A DNA stretch of 64,000 nucleotides, taken from the NCBI RefSeq assembly GCF_000805675.1, contig NZ_JSEF01000015.1:1-64000 (forward strand). The letters run 5' to 3'. The DNA is from Corynebacterium minutissimum (GTDB lineage Bacteria; Actinomycetota; Actinomycetes; Mycobacteriales; Mycobacteriaceae). Below the pieces are notes generated by a model. It saw nothing but the letters and a program-made list of their open reading frames with translations, was not told the origin of the DNA and did not search any database. Below, piece by piece: positions 26,093 through 34,812 of this stretch. Position 1 is the first letter of the stretch. Each line of letters begins with the position of its first letter. Position numbers and translations under genes: made by a program.

Positions 26093-26888
26093 GATCGAAA
26101 GTCATTCCTGGGGCAACCATCGTGACTTGGCCATCAAACTGAGTCTTGACCTCAGCCTCAATATCGCCGGACTGGGCGGGGTCGGCCAAGTGCGTGACGG
26201 CGAGATGCTCGGTCTGGGCATTCTTTCCGAGCAGGGCCACAGTGTTTCCATCCAGGTGTCCATGTCCGGTCACGTCGATGTTGTCAGCACCACGGTAAGT
26301 ACACTCAGCAAGCAGAAGACGTGAGCCGGTTGCAAACTTCTCTAGCTCGTCCGTGTACGCGGTATCCGCAGTGTAGACGAAACCGAGCTCAGGGAACTTG
26401 ATGCTCATAGTCGGGACCGGGTGATCGGCACGAATCGTTTCAACCTGCAAGCCCGCGAGCTCGAAGGATTCACCCGGTTCCTTTATAACAGTGTCGAAAC
26501 GCGACTCAAGGGGGCTGCGCATCGTGTCCAAGCTTGGGATGCCAAATACCTCGTCCAAAGCGGGGAGGCGGGAGGTGAGGTCCTCAGGAGCGATTAGCGG
26601 GATGGGCGATAAGACTTCCGGGAACGAACGGCGGTAGGCCAGAACAGTGAGGTCAGCACAATGGTCCGCGTGCGAATGGGAAACCAACAGGGCAGTTACT
26701 CGGTCCAAAGCCCCAGACTTAGCCAGTGATGCAATCACACCGGGGCCGCAGTCAATGAGGATGCCCTCGCGACGCTCACTGCCTTCGAACTCTAGGAGGT
26801 AGCCTGAGGCTGCTCCAAGGGCGGTTGGTGCACATGCAGATGCACCGATGACAGTGAGCTGCGCGTTCATGTTAGTTGGCGTGGTCAA
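26085..26888 (-). CDS. MBL-fold metallo-hydrolase (RNase Z/PDE-like)
   Basis: A 267-residue cytoplasmic metallo-beta-lactamase-fold hydrolase with the zinc motif SHSHADHCADL (near residue 70), an internal Asp in YTADTAYTDEL and the later His GHGHLDGN. The fold matches RNase Z and cyclic or glycero-phosphodiesterases. As last intact gene of the ABC operon it probably hydrolyses the imported substrate, an inference from position. TTG 26888 is preferred as start because GGAGGT lies 7 bases before it; the ATG at 26870 has no ribosome site at the right distance. It begins directly after the ATPase stop. Confidence 0.8.
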   Translation of the reverse strand: MTTPTNMNAQLTVIGASACAPTALGAASGYLLEFEGSERREGILIDCGPGVIASLAKSGALDRVTALLVSHSHADHCADLTVLAYRRSFPEVLSPIPLIAPEDLTSRLPALDEVFGIPSLDTMRSPLESRFDTVIKEPGESFELAGLQVETIRADHPVPTMSIKFPELGFVYTADTAYTDELEKFATGSRLLLAECTYRGADNIDVTGHGHLDGNTVALLGKNAQTEHLAVTHLADPAQSGDIEAEVKTQFDGQVTMVAPGMTFDLS

Positions 26889-27962
26889 TTAGTCTACCTC
26901 CGGAATATTTCTGCGGTTGCTTGCACACAGTGTGACTGTTTCATTTACTTCCCGCACCACTGCTGATTGAGCGGGTAGGGTGAAGGAATTTTGCTGCGGA
27001 TGGGGCACAGCAACGCTGACTGCATAGTTGTCGCCGTGGTATTCACAGTCCACGACGCGTCCTTTGATGCCGTCGGCGGTTCCTGCGTCGATAGCGTAGA
27101 AATCTAAGGCGCGGACAGCGATGTTGGACTTTGAACCGCCCGTGGTGGGCACCTCGAGCCCGGGGAGAATCTCACTTCGACCATCCGTCAGCCGATTGGC
27201 GACTGGAACGACGGTGGCATGGCCAAGGAAGGAAGCAATCCATGAGGAATTGGGTTGTGCCCACACCTCATTAGGGCGGCCAGACTGAACGATGCCACCG
27301 TTGTTCATGACTACAATGTGGTCGGCCATCGCCAAAGCTTCTTCTTGGTCGTGAGTAACCATGATGGTGGTGACCCCCGCCTGACGAATCATCGTGCGAA
27401 GGTCCGCCCGAAGCTGACCACGAAGTTGTGGGTCTAGCGCTGCCAACGGCTCGTCGAGAAGCAATAAGCGCGGGTAGGGGGCCAAGGCGCGCGCGATGGC
27501 TACGCGTTGGCGTTGTCCGCCGGAGAGCTCGTCGACGGCGCGATCCGCAAACTCTGCCATATGGCACAGCTCCAGCACCTCGCGTACGCGTTCAATCCGC
27601 TGTGGCTTCGGGTATTTCTGCGCGCGCAGGCCGAAGGCGACGTTGCTTTTGACGTCCATATGCTCGAACAAAGCATATTGCTGCGGGACCCAGCCGATTT
27701 TGCGCTTGGTCATGGGAGTGTTGGTGACATCCTGCTCGCCGATTACTACCCGGCCGCTATCCGGGAGAATCATGCCACCGACAGTCTTGAGCAGCGTAGA
27801 TTTGCCGCAACCAGAAGGTCCTACGAGCGTGCTGATGGTCCCCGGTTCAATGCGCAAGCCTATATCGGAGAGAGCCGGCTTTTCCGCGCCCGGGTATTGG
27901 AAATTTACCGCCTCAAGAGCGAGGGACGTCACCGTGGTGGTGTCAGTGTGAGTTGCAGTCAT
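26889..27962 (-). CDS. ABC transporter ATP-binding protein (PotA/FbpC/PhnT type)
   Basis: A 357-residue import ATPase. Walker A GPSGCGKSTLL (near residue 49), signature LSGGQRQRVAIARA (near 145), Walker B LLLLDEPLAAL, H-loop MVTHDQEEAL, and a C-terminal TOBE-type domain from about 250. This subclass powers import of polyamines, iron, phosphonates or glycerophosphates. It is followed by the MBL gene and preceded by two permeases on the same strand. Confidence 0.88.
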   Translation of the reverse strand: MTATHTDTTTVTSLALEAVNFQYPGAEKPALSDIGLRIEPGTISTLVGPSGCGKSTLLKTVGGMILPDSGRVVIGEQDVTNTPMTKRKIGWVPQQYALFEHMDVKSNVAFGLRAQKYPKPQRIERVREVLELCHMAEFADRAVDELSGGQRQRVAIARALAPYPRLLLLDEPLAALDPQLRGQLRADLRTMIRQAGVTTIMVTHDQEEALAMADHIVVMNNGGIVQSGRPNEVWAQPNSSWIASFLGHATVVPVANRLTDGRSEILPGLEVPTTGGSKSNIAVRALDFYAIDAGTADGIKGRVVDCEYHGDNYAVSVAVPHPQQNSFTLPAQSAVVREVNETVTLCASNRRNIPEVD

Positions 27963-27964
27963 AC

Positions 27965-28783
27965 TTAGACAGCTCCTGGTTTCTGCGTTTGGAACTTTTC
28001 CAGCAAGATGGCCGGGATGAGTACCATCGCGAGGAAAATAACGGTCTGTGCTGCGGCCTGCTCAATGCGTCCAGTGAGATAGCTATCGAACAAGAACACT
28101 GGCATGGGCTGAGCCGTCGGGGTGAACAAGAAGAAAGACACGTTGAATTCGCCCAGCGAAAGCGTGATCACCATCAAGATGCCGCCCAACAAAGCCTTGC
28201 GAATTGCGGGCAAGGTCACAGTGAAAAACGTACGCAGAGGCGGCATACCCAGTGAATACGCTACGATCTCCTGGCTGCGAAGGCTTGGACTGTTAAGCGC
28301 TGGGATGAGCGTTCCCAACAGGAAAGGCACGGTGTACAGAATATGTCCCATGACCAAAAGCCAGCCGGAATCGCGGAGATGTGGAAACGACAAGATGAGA
28401 CCCAATCCGATGGCGATGCCAGGGATTGCAATGGGCAGCGTCGACATCGAACTCAGAATCTGCCGACCGGGAAACCTGTAGCGGGTAATAAACCATGCTG
28501 CGGGGAGCGCGATCACAAGATCAATAATCAGGACGTAGACCATGATCTGAAGGCTGACCATAATTGCTTGATCCATGCGGGACCAGGCGCGTTCAAACCA
28601 TTCCGTGGTAAGTCCTCCGCCAAGTCCCTGAACCCAGCTCGCACTGATCGAAACCATCACTACGATAGGAAGCGGAATAAGCGTGAGGAACGCTGCGAAA
28701 ATCGCGGCCCACTTTCCTAACTTCTCTACTGGATCAAGTTGCGCTTTGCGAGGACGTTTCGTTGTTCCTGGAGTCACCGTCAT
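27965..28783 (-). CDS. ABC transporter permease
   Basis: A 272-residue inner-membrane permease with six hydrophobic segments. The EAA-like coupling motif VAYSLGMPPLRTFFTVTLPAIRKALLGG near residue 185 docks the ATPase. Its start overlaps the upstream permease stop by 4 bases. Basic N-terminus (KRPRKAQLDPVEK) stays in the cytoplasm. Confidence 0.88.
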   Translation of the reverse strand: MTVTPGTTKRPRKAQLDPVEKLGKWAAIFAAFLTLIPLPIVVMVSISASWVQGLGGGLTTEWFERAWSRMDQAIMVSLQIMVYVLIIDLVIALPAAWFITRYRFPGRQILSSMSTLPIAIPGIAIGLGLILSFPHLRDSGWLLVMGHILYTVPFLLGTLIPALNSPSLRSQEIVAYSLGMPPLRTFFTVTLPAIRKALLGGILMVITLSLGEFNVSFFLFTPTAQPMPVFLFDSYLTGRIEQAAAQTVIFLAMVLIPAILLEKFQTQKPGAV

Positions 28784-29631
28784 GGTCGCGAACTCACCAC
28801 CTTCTTATTGCCCCAAGCGTTGATGGCCACGAGTACTGAGGTCGTGATGGTAGCCAGGATGAGGCTCAGTGTAGCTGCGGTACCAGGTTGGAAGTTGTCA
28901 GTGAAAGCAGCGGCGATTTCCAGTGGCATGACGCGTTGGCCACGGGCCAAGGTAGCTGCAGTTCCGTAGGCTCCAAAAGCAGTCGCAAAGGCAAGAACGC
29001 TGGCGCTTGCGATAGCTGGACGAAGCGCCGGCAGAATAACCGAACGGTAGATAGTGGTGGTGTTCGCGCCCAGCGTACGCGCTGATGCCACAACCTCGGG
29101 CCTTACTCCATCAGCAGCACCACGCACCACCAGAACCACGCGTGGAATCTGGAAGTAGAGATAGCCGAGCGTCAGACCTGTCCAGGTGTACGCCAATTGC
29201 AGGTGCCTTTGACCGGTGGTTGCCTCGAATAGCATCGGGACCACGCCAGTGTTGCCAATGAGCAAAATGACAAAGAAGCCGATAACGATTCCGGGAAGAC
29301 TCATGGGAATTGACAACGCGATGGCGAGAAGCTTACCCAGCACTGATTTATCGGCGCTAATGTACAGACCAGCAGGAACACAAATCAGCAATGCCAACAG
29401 CGTGGAAACTGAAGCGAGAACTGCTGTCACTACCAAAGAACCTAGATACCTGCGGCTCGTGAGTACGTCGGCATAACGCTCCAAAGTGAATGCTGAAGTC
29501 TCCGTAGTGAAACTTTGCACAGCCAGCGTAAGCAGGGGCCAGACTAAGACTAGACCCAACACCACCACGAGAGGCAGTGCCAACCACGACGCCCGCAGCA
29601 CTGACAAAGTAGACGTTGATTGTGCCGGCAT
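28780..29631 (-). CDS. ABC transporter permease
   Basis: A 283-residue permease, partner of the next one. The coupling loop reads VASARTLGANTTTIYRSVILPALRP. The start ATG (29631) shares one base with the stop of the binding-protein gene, so the whole transporter is translationally coupled. Confidence 0.88.
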   Translation of the reverse strand: MPAQSTSTLSVLRASWLALPLVVVLGLVLVWPLLTLAVQSFTTETSAFTLERYADVLTSRRYLGSLVVTAVLASVSTLLALLICVPAGLYISADKSVLGKLLAIALSIPMSLPGIVIGFFVILLIGNTGVVPMLFEATTGQRHLQLAYTWTGLTLGYLYFQIPRVVLVVRGAADGVRPEVVASARTLGANTTTIYRSVILPALRPAIASASVLAFATAFGAYGTAATLARGQRVMPLEIAAAFTDNFQPGTAATLSLILATITTSVLVAINAWGNKKVVSSRP

Positions 29632-30677
29632 TAGTTGCGGACGCGCTCCTCGAATTCGCCGGTGACCTTCTCCTGAACTTCGTTCATCTTGGCAAAGTCA
29701 GTGTCCTTCACGAGGCGCTTGTATTCCTCGTCAGACGGGAAGGCGTCCTTGGCTTCCTGGGGCAGCTCGACGTCGCGAACCGGGCGAAGGAAGCTGGCTG
29801 CGAATTCCTTCTGCGCTTCGTCGGAGAGAACGTAGTCCAAAAGCTCCTTACCCTGATCCTCGTGCGGCGCGTCCTTCACCAAACTCATGGTGTAAGGGAT
29901 GCTCAGGGTACCTTCACACGGGTAAACAACTTCGATGGGGGAGCCCTCAGCGGCCAACTTGTATCCGTTAAAATCGGCATCGATGAGGATCGGAATTTCA
30001 CCCTGCTGCACGGAGGAGGTTGCGGTCTGTGCTGGGTTTTGGGTGCCGTTCTTAGCCATCTTCTCTGCCCACTCCAGGCCAGGGTCAAAGTTATCCAAGT
30101 CGCCGCCCATTCCGAGGTTGGCGGCAGTAAGAACGGAGTATCCTACTGCAGCCTGCGACGGGTCAAGGTAGCCCACCTTGTTCTTGTATTGCGGATCAGT
30201 AAGGTCTGCCCAGCACTCTGGAACCTCGGCGTCGCCAAGCTCCTCGGTATTTACCAACATGGCAACTGCGCCCTGGTGGACCGTAAACCAGTTGCCGTCC
30301 GCGTCCTTCAGGTTCTCCGGAACCTCGTCGAATCCTTCCGGCTTGTAGCTGGTAATGAGGTCATCCTTCTTTGCGTTCATACCGAACACGATGCCGTAGT
30401 ATGCTACGTCAGCTGCGGGGGAGGCCTTCTCCGCAGTCAGCGCGGACAGCGTCTGACCGGAATTCTTCGGATCGTTCGGTGCCTCGATGCCGGTATTTTC
30501 AGTGAAGGCATCAAGCACCTCGCGCCAGTTCGCCCATTCCTCCGGGGTGTTGTACGACACCACGATGTTCTCACCGCCATCAGCGGAGTTGCTTCCGCCG
30601 ATGGAGCAGGAGGTCAATGCGAGCGCCGCCACAGAGGTGGCAACGATGGTGGTTAGCAGCTTCTTCGTGTTAAACAT
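29631..30677 (-). CDS. ABC transporter substrate-binding lipoprotein (family 1)
   Basis: A 348-residue extracellular binding protein. The signal peptide MFNTKKLLTTIVATSVAALA ends in the lipobox LALTSC, so the mature protein is lipid-anchored at Cys 22. The body (VVSYNTPEEWANWREVLDAF...) resembles the iron/phosphonate/polyamine class of binding proteins. ATG 30677 is chosen because the signal peptide starts here; the open frame from 30716 adds 13 non-signal residues. The ligand is unknown; the upstream secreted phosphodiesterase suggests an organophosphate. Confidence 0.88.
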   Translation of the reverse strand: MFNTKKLLTTIVATSVAALALTSCSIGGSNSADGGENIVVSYNTPEEWANWREVLDAFTENTGIEAPNDPKNSGQTLSALTAEKASPAADVAYYGIVFGMNAKKDDLITSYKPEGFDEVPENLKDADGNWFTVHQGAVAMLVNTEELGDAEVPECWADLTDPQYKNKVGYLDPSQAAVGYSVLTAANLGMGGDLDNFDPGLEWAEKMAKNGTQNPAQTATSSVQQGEIPILIDADFNGYKLAAEGSPIEVVYPCEGTLSIPYTMSLVKDAPHEDQGKELLDYVLSDEAQKEFAASFLRPVRDVELPQEAKDAFPSDEEYKRLVKDTDFAKMNEVQEKVTGEFEERVRN

Positions 30678-30734
30678 GGGCTTTAAATACTCCAAGGTAG
30701 TAGTGGATAGTAGCAACCAAATAGTTTCGACAAA

Positions 30735-31550
30735 TTAGTGGGTGAGGGCGACTAGGTCTTCGAGACGGTCAGTCATGAACATGTCCACACCGAGCTCAAT
30801 TGCCTTCTGGTTGTCGTCTTCCAAAGCATCAGGCCATCCCCATGCGGAGACAACCAGGCCCTTGGACTTCGCGTATTCGATGCTTTCGGGACGCAGGGCA
30901 TCGATATTGATGTTGATGGCGTCGAACCCCTGGCTGACCGTGGCATCAATCCATGCGTTCGTGACCGGAACCTCGCCAGTCCAAGCACGCACCCGCATCA
31001 GGGAAATAGACGGTGCCTCCGCACGAATCACGTTCAATGAAGTTTCATTGAACGCGGAAACCCACGACTTGTCCGCGAGGCCCTGCTCGGAAATTTCTTC
31101 AGCGAGGCGCTGCGCACCGGTCCGTGCCGTCAGCGGTGAATCCTTGAACTCATATACGAAGTTGGTGTAGCCAGTCTCAGCGATTATGTCGAATACATCG
31201 CTCAGTTCAGGCAGACCGCACTTGGTCACCACGGATTCGTAAGAAGCCGTGTCAATGATTGCTGTGCCACCCGAACCGCTGCAGGTGTTGTCATGCGCGA
31301 TAAAAAAGGTGCCACCATCTAGGTTGTAGCGGAGATCGATCTCGATCCAGTCTGTGTTCTTCTTAATCGCGGACTCAATACCCGCGATGCTATTGTCTGG
31401 GAAGTACTGCTTGTCTCCGCGGTGTGCGACCGCAGCCACAGGTTTGGTCTCACCAGTCTTTTCCTGTGCGTACGCAACTGGTCCAACAGTTGCCGCAATT
31501 ACTGCAAAAGATAGCCCGATGAGTGAGAGCTTCTTTTTCTGGTTCGCCAT
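30735..31550 (-). CDS. Secreted glycerophosphodiester phosphodiesterase
   Basis: A 271-residue GDPD with an N-terminal signal peptide (residues 1-28, cut after AYA). Catalytic elements: AHRGD near residue 42, IEIDLRYNLDGG near 70, AHDNT near 83, and YEFKD. The usual PENT after HRG is PDNS here. It hydrolyses glycerophosphodiesters (deacylated phospholipids) to glycerol 3-phosphate and an alcohol. It lies 57 bases upstream of the binding-protein gene, on the same strand, and is probably first gene of the operon. ATG 31550 has AAAGGA upstream. Confidence 0.88.
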   Translation of the reverse strand: MANQKKKLSLIGLSFAVIAATVGPVAYAQEKTGETKPVAAVAHRGDKQYFPDNSIAGIESAIKKNTDWIEIDLRYNLDGGTFFIAHDNTCSGSGGTAIIDTASYESVVTKCGLPELSDVFDIIAETGYTNFVYEFKDSPLTARTGAQRLAEEISEQGLADKSWVSAFNETSLNVIRAEAPSISLMRVRAWTGEVPVTNAWIDATVSQGFDAININIDALRPESIEYAKSKGLVVSAWGWPDALEDDNQKAIELGVDMFMTDRLEDLVALTH

Positions 31551-31773
31551 TCATTCAATCCTTTAGTTTTCGAAGCATCCACAGCGCACCAATCACAAGA
31601 CATAGCTAAAGTCGGCGTTCCTGGGTGCGCACTCTTCGGTATCATACTTTCCACAGGGATCCGTTAACTGAAGTCGAAATTAACGGATTGGTAAAAAATG
31701 GGAAATGCGAAGTTAAAGGAGTGCCGGATGGTTTGTGTGTGGGTACCTAACCTGCATAAGGAGATGGACCAGA

Positions 31774-32246
31774 ATGGCTACAGTGGCGAGACGGGATCCG
31801 GCTGATAAGGCCAAGATTGATGCGATTGAAAAGAAGCTGATTGCTAAGCCTGAAATTGCGAAACTGATTGATGACCTAGGCACATCTACGACAGATGCCA
31901 ATGACTTAGTTCGAGGTATGCTGCAAGCTTGGATTACTAGGGGTTTGAATGCTGAGATGGATGCCCACATTGGCTATGAGTCTGGCGATAGGAGTGGCAA
32001 AGCTACTGCTGGGACAGACAACCACCGCAACGGGTCGTATTCAAAGACCGTGGATTCTAACTACGGGCCGGTTACTGTTGATGTGCCGAGAGATCGGGCT
32101 GGAACATTCTTGCCGACCATGGTCCCTAAAGGCTCGAGGCGCTTGACTGATGTTGAGTGAGATGATCGCCAGCTTGTATGCAGGTGGGATGACAATTGGG
32201 GATATCCAGCATCATATGGCAACTGCGATGCGGGTCGATAGGGCGT
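31774..32246 (+). mobile_element. IS256-family transposase remnant
   Basis: From ATG 31774 the frame gives the N-terminal part of an IS256 (mutator-type) transposase: LIDDLGTSTTDANDLVRGML, AEMDAHIGYE, DNHRNGSYSKTV and VDVPRDRAGTFLP. A frameshift near 32155 introduces a stop; the sense continues in another frame as EMIASLYAGGMTIGDIQHH. After 32246 the sequence switches abruptly into an IS3 end. The catalytic region is missing. Confidence 0.85.
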
Positions 32247-32425
32247 GACCCCTGAAAAGTAGACAGAGTGAGTGGCAGTTCTGCTGCCTTGGTCAGTGCA
32301 ATAGATTCGGCTTCAAAGACATCGGGCGATATCTGTCCGCACCATGAGTGCCGGCTCTGTGTGTTGTATCTGATGCACCACCGAAATACCTCCCGCCGGC
32401 ATTGCAGCGGATTGGAGAAGACTTT
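32247..32425 (-). mobile_element. IS3-family 3'-end fragment
   Basis: About 179 bases nearly identical to 24310-24487, including the terminal TGACCCCTG and the end of orfB (VFSNPLQCRREVFRWCIRY). It is in the same orientation as the larger copy. The match ends sharply at the common string AGAAGACTTT, where unrelated sequence begins. Confidence 0.88.
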
Positions 32426-32675
32426 GCGTTGTACGGGCACCGTCCCTCTCGTGAAAACCATGGTCCGTGAGCGCAAGACGCCAGGTTTCACGCAGTTTTC
32501 CATCCTCTTCCATGCCGCCGGCGCTATCGCTTTTGCCGCAATAGTCGTAGCGCTGCTAACCAAAGAGTTTCTCAACGTCTTTACCACCACAGGTTTTAGC
32601 GCTAACGGCAATCACATCATCTGGCAGGCAGCACTGATGGAACTAACTCTCATTGTGATGGTTACTTTGTGGTGA
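32426..32675 (+). pseudogene. C-terminal fragment of a membrane protein
   Basis: About 80 codons in one frame joined to the IS3 fragment: a basic segment (MVRERKTPGFTQF), a long hydrophobic helix (AAGAIAFAAIVVALLTKEF), a loop and a second helix ending MELTLIVMVTLW before the stop at 32675. Codon use looks like a real gene whose 5' part was replaced by the IS. The family is not recognised. Confidence 0.4.
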
Positions 32676-32689
32676 GCGCCGCGGTCTCG

Positions 32690-33868
32690 TTATTGAGGCG
32701 CGGGGCCTACGGCATCGACAATGAGCGCAATATCATCCTTGGAGTAGTCGGCATGAGCTGTAAGTCTTAGCAAAGCCTGTCCGAGCGGTACCGACGGATA
32801 GCGGATCGGAGAAACAATGACTCCCCTTTCAGCCGCCTGTGCTGCACGCTCCATAGCTGCGTCCTCAGCGCCTACTGGCAAGACGATAATAGGTGCAGGC
32901 GAGTCCACCACTTTCCATCCGTTCGCCCGCAGACGCTGCCGAAGGTTGTGCACGACGTGGGCAAGCCGCGGCACATGCGAAGGAACGAGAGCTAACGCCG
33001 CGCTGATGGTGACTGCCTGCGATGGTGGCATGGACGTTGAGAAGATATAGCTGCGGCAGCGTTGGCGGCATAGCTCGATAAGTGGCTCACTGCCCGCGAC
33101 GAAAGCGCCCGCCACACCTAGGGCTTTGCTCGCGGTACCGATATAGATATCCGGCAAGGGCAAATCGAAATCCTCACAAGCACCGCGTCCATTTCTGCCA
33201 AGTGTGCCGATCTCGTGCGCGTCATCGATCATCAACCAGGCGTTGTAATCCTGAGCAAGTTCCTGAAGCGCATGGAGATTCGCAAGCTCGCCGGACATGG
33301 AAAAAACGCCGTCACTGACAATCAATCGGCGCTCCGATGCATCGGCAGCAAGCTGCTCTTCTAAGGTTTTCACGTCGAGGTGCGGATAAACAGATGACCG
33401 GACCCCTTGGTAGCACGACTTGGCCAGCCGGATGCCGTCGATGATGCTCGCATGATTATCAGCGTCAGAGAAAATAGAAAGTCTCTCGCCACAATCTCGC
33501 GCAGCTGCAGCAAGCGCAGGGATTACTCCCATGTTGGCGTGGTAACCCGAACCGAACACGAGCGCTGCCGGCGCACCGACAAACCCAGCCAGTTCACGCT
33601 CGAGCGCGACGTGATAGTCACTCGTACCCGTAGTCAGTCGCGATCCTCCTGACCCCACCCCGGCGCGCAGCGTTGCTTCGTGGGCCGCGTCGGCAAGCGC
33701 GCGATTCGCCCCGAGCCCCAGGTAATCAGACGATCCCGCAAGCAGCGTTTCACGCCCATCGACCACGGTGTGCGGACTTTGACTACCGCAAATGACCCTT
33801 TCGGTTCTTTCCAGACCACGCTCACACCACGAAGCATTGGAACTGAATGCCCAGTCTTCCAGGCTCAT
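32690..33868 (-). CDS. bioF: 8-amino-7-oxononanoate synthase (BioF-like)
   Basis: A 392-residue PLP enzyme of the alpha-oxoamine synthase family that joins pimeloyl-CoA and alanine in biotin synthesis. Motifs: SSDYLGLG near residue 48, GSGYHANMG near 107, IDDAHEIGTLG (PLP-contacting Asp/His), and the Schiff-base Lys in GTASKALGVAGAF near 240. The start ATG 33868 overlaps the bioW stop (ATGA). A TTG two codons upstream is less likely. It looks complete; with bioW broken its substrate may not be made from pimelate. Confidence 0.82.
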   Translation of the reverse strand: MSLEDWAFSSNASWCERGLERTERVICGSQSPHTVVDGRETLLAGSSDYLGLGANRALADAAHEATLRAGVGSGGSRLTTGTSDYHVALERELAGFVGAPAALVFGSGYHANMGVIPALAAAARDCGERLSIFSDADNHASIIDGIRLAKSCYQGVRSSVYPHLDVKTLEEQLAADASERRLIVSDGVFSMSGELANLHALQELAQDYNAWLMIDDAHEIGTLGRNGRGACEDFDLPLPDIYIGTASKALGVAGAFVAGSEPLIELCRQRCRSYIFSTSMPPSQAVTISAALALVPSHVPRLAHVVHNLRQRLRANGWKVVDSPAPIIVLPVGAEDAAMERAAQAAERGVIVSPIRYPSVPLGQALLRLTAHADYSKDDIALIVDAVGPAPQ

Positions 33869-34602
33869 TGCCAAGAGCCTTCCACGAGGACAGGCTTCTC
33901 ACGCAGCCACTGCTCTGTCTCCGGAAGTGCACTAAGTGCGCCTGAATAGAACAAGACACGTCCACCTTGTTTCCCGCCTTCAGCCTTGACGTTGCGCAAA
34001 GCCGTATAGGAACCTTCGACTGCTACATAACCCGTGGTGTAGCTCGGGTCATCGGAAATACAAACTTCCGCGACAATGCCCGGCGCAGCAAGAGCCTTGG
34101 ATGCTAAAGCAACGGCATCAGCCCGATGGTTCTTCGACTCGGCGCAAAAGGAATCAGCCCAATCAAATGTTCCCACCCGAACACCACGTTGCCCATGAGT
34201 GTCTAGACGCTCACCGGTTTCAGCGCAGACGATGCTCGCACCGCGCATATCGCGGGTGCGGTACAGAAGCTCGATACCTCGGCGGGCTGCACTTTCGGAA
34301 ACGCAGTTACTCTTCGTGAGCACGTCCATCATCACCGTTTGTGCAGACTCCGGGTTCTCTCAGTCCCGTGTACTAACTTTCAAGGCACTGACATGAGCAA
34401 TGTCGCTTGCTGCAACCGCCCTCGTAGCGATATTGATGGAATCCGGCACGCCCTTCTCGTTCCGCAATGCCCGAGTAGCAAGCTCTGAGCTCACGCGAGG
34501 AACAAGGTGCGGTTCTACGATGCGTCCAGCGCCCGAGATATGCCTACCTTCAAGGCTTGCACGCATCTTAATGCTCATCAGCACAGTCGAGGTTTCTGCC
34601 AT
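33865..34602 (-). pseudogene. bioW: 6-carboxyhexanoate-CoA ligase (BioW) with in-frame TGA
   Basis: From ATG 34602 a 245-codon frame has the full BioW layout: SIKMRASLEGRHISGAGRIV at the N-terminus, then the middle GVRVGTFDWAD, and SDDPSYTTGYVA with GGRVLFYSG at the C-terminus. It is interrupted once by TGA at 34360-34362 (codon 81, between STRD and ENPESAQ) with no frame change, and the length is normal for BioW. BioW activates pimelate to pimeloyl-CoA for BioF. ATG 34602 is preceded by a TACGAT hexamer, 6 bases upstream (leaderless layout). A single read error would restore the gene. Confidence 0.75.
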
Positions 34603-34624
34603 GCAGGTATCGTAGCCCAGCATC

Positions 34625-34637
34625 TTGAACACCGTTC
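34625..34637. promoter_or_regulatory. BioQ-like operator upstream of bioW
   Basis: Perfect palindrome TGAAC-ACC-GTTCA, upstream of the -10 of bioW, near its -35. The BioQ repressor of corynebacteria is known to bind TGAAC-N3-GTTAC; this site matches 8 of its 10 fixed positions and is more symmetrical. It would place bioWF under biotin control. Confidence 0.6.
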
Positions 34638-34734
34638 ATTAATTATCGAAACAAGGTTAATCCCCTCTCCTAGCTCCGCTCGGAAACGCACTTACCGATG
34701 CCAAGTGACAGTGCGACTTCCACGAGACATTAAG

Positions 34735-34788
34735 AACCCCCCACGTGCCTTCCAACCACGTATGTGGTCGGGGCTCGTGGGGGTTGCT
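34735..34788. terminator. Terminator downstream of the DUF4190 gene
   Basis: Long imperfect hairpin: AACCCCCCACG (34735-34745) pairs with CGTGGGGGTT (34776-34785), with an inner CCAACCACG/GTGGTCGGG arm. It lies just downstream of the minus-strand gene 34813-35436 and seals it from the bio genes. Confidence 0.75.
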
Positions 34789-34812
34789 TAGTGCGGTGTG
34801 TGGGTATTTCCC

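Noticed and set aside
29616..30656. 346-codon plus-strand frame opposite the binding-protein gene
   Set aside because: Antisense shadow; the minus strand carries a clear signal peptide, lipobox and binding-protein sequence.
32126..32611. 161-codon minus-strand frame as a gene
   Set aside because: Only its middle matches the IS3 orfB end; the rest is antisense to the membrane-protein fragment and the IS256 remnant.
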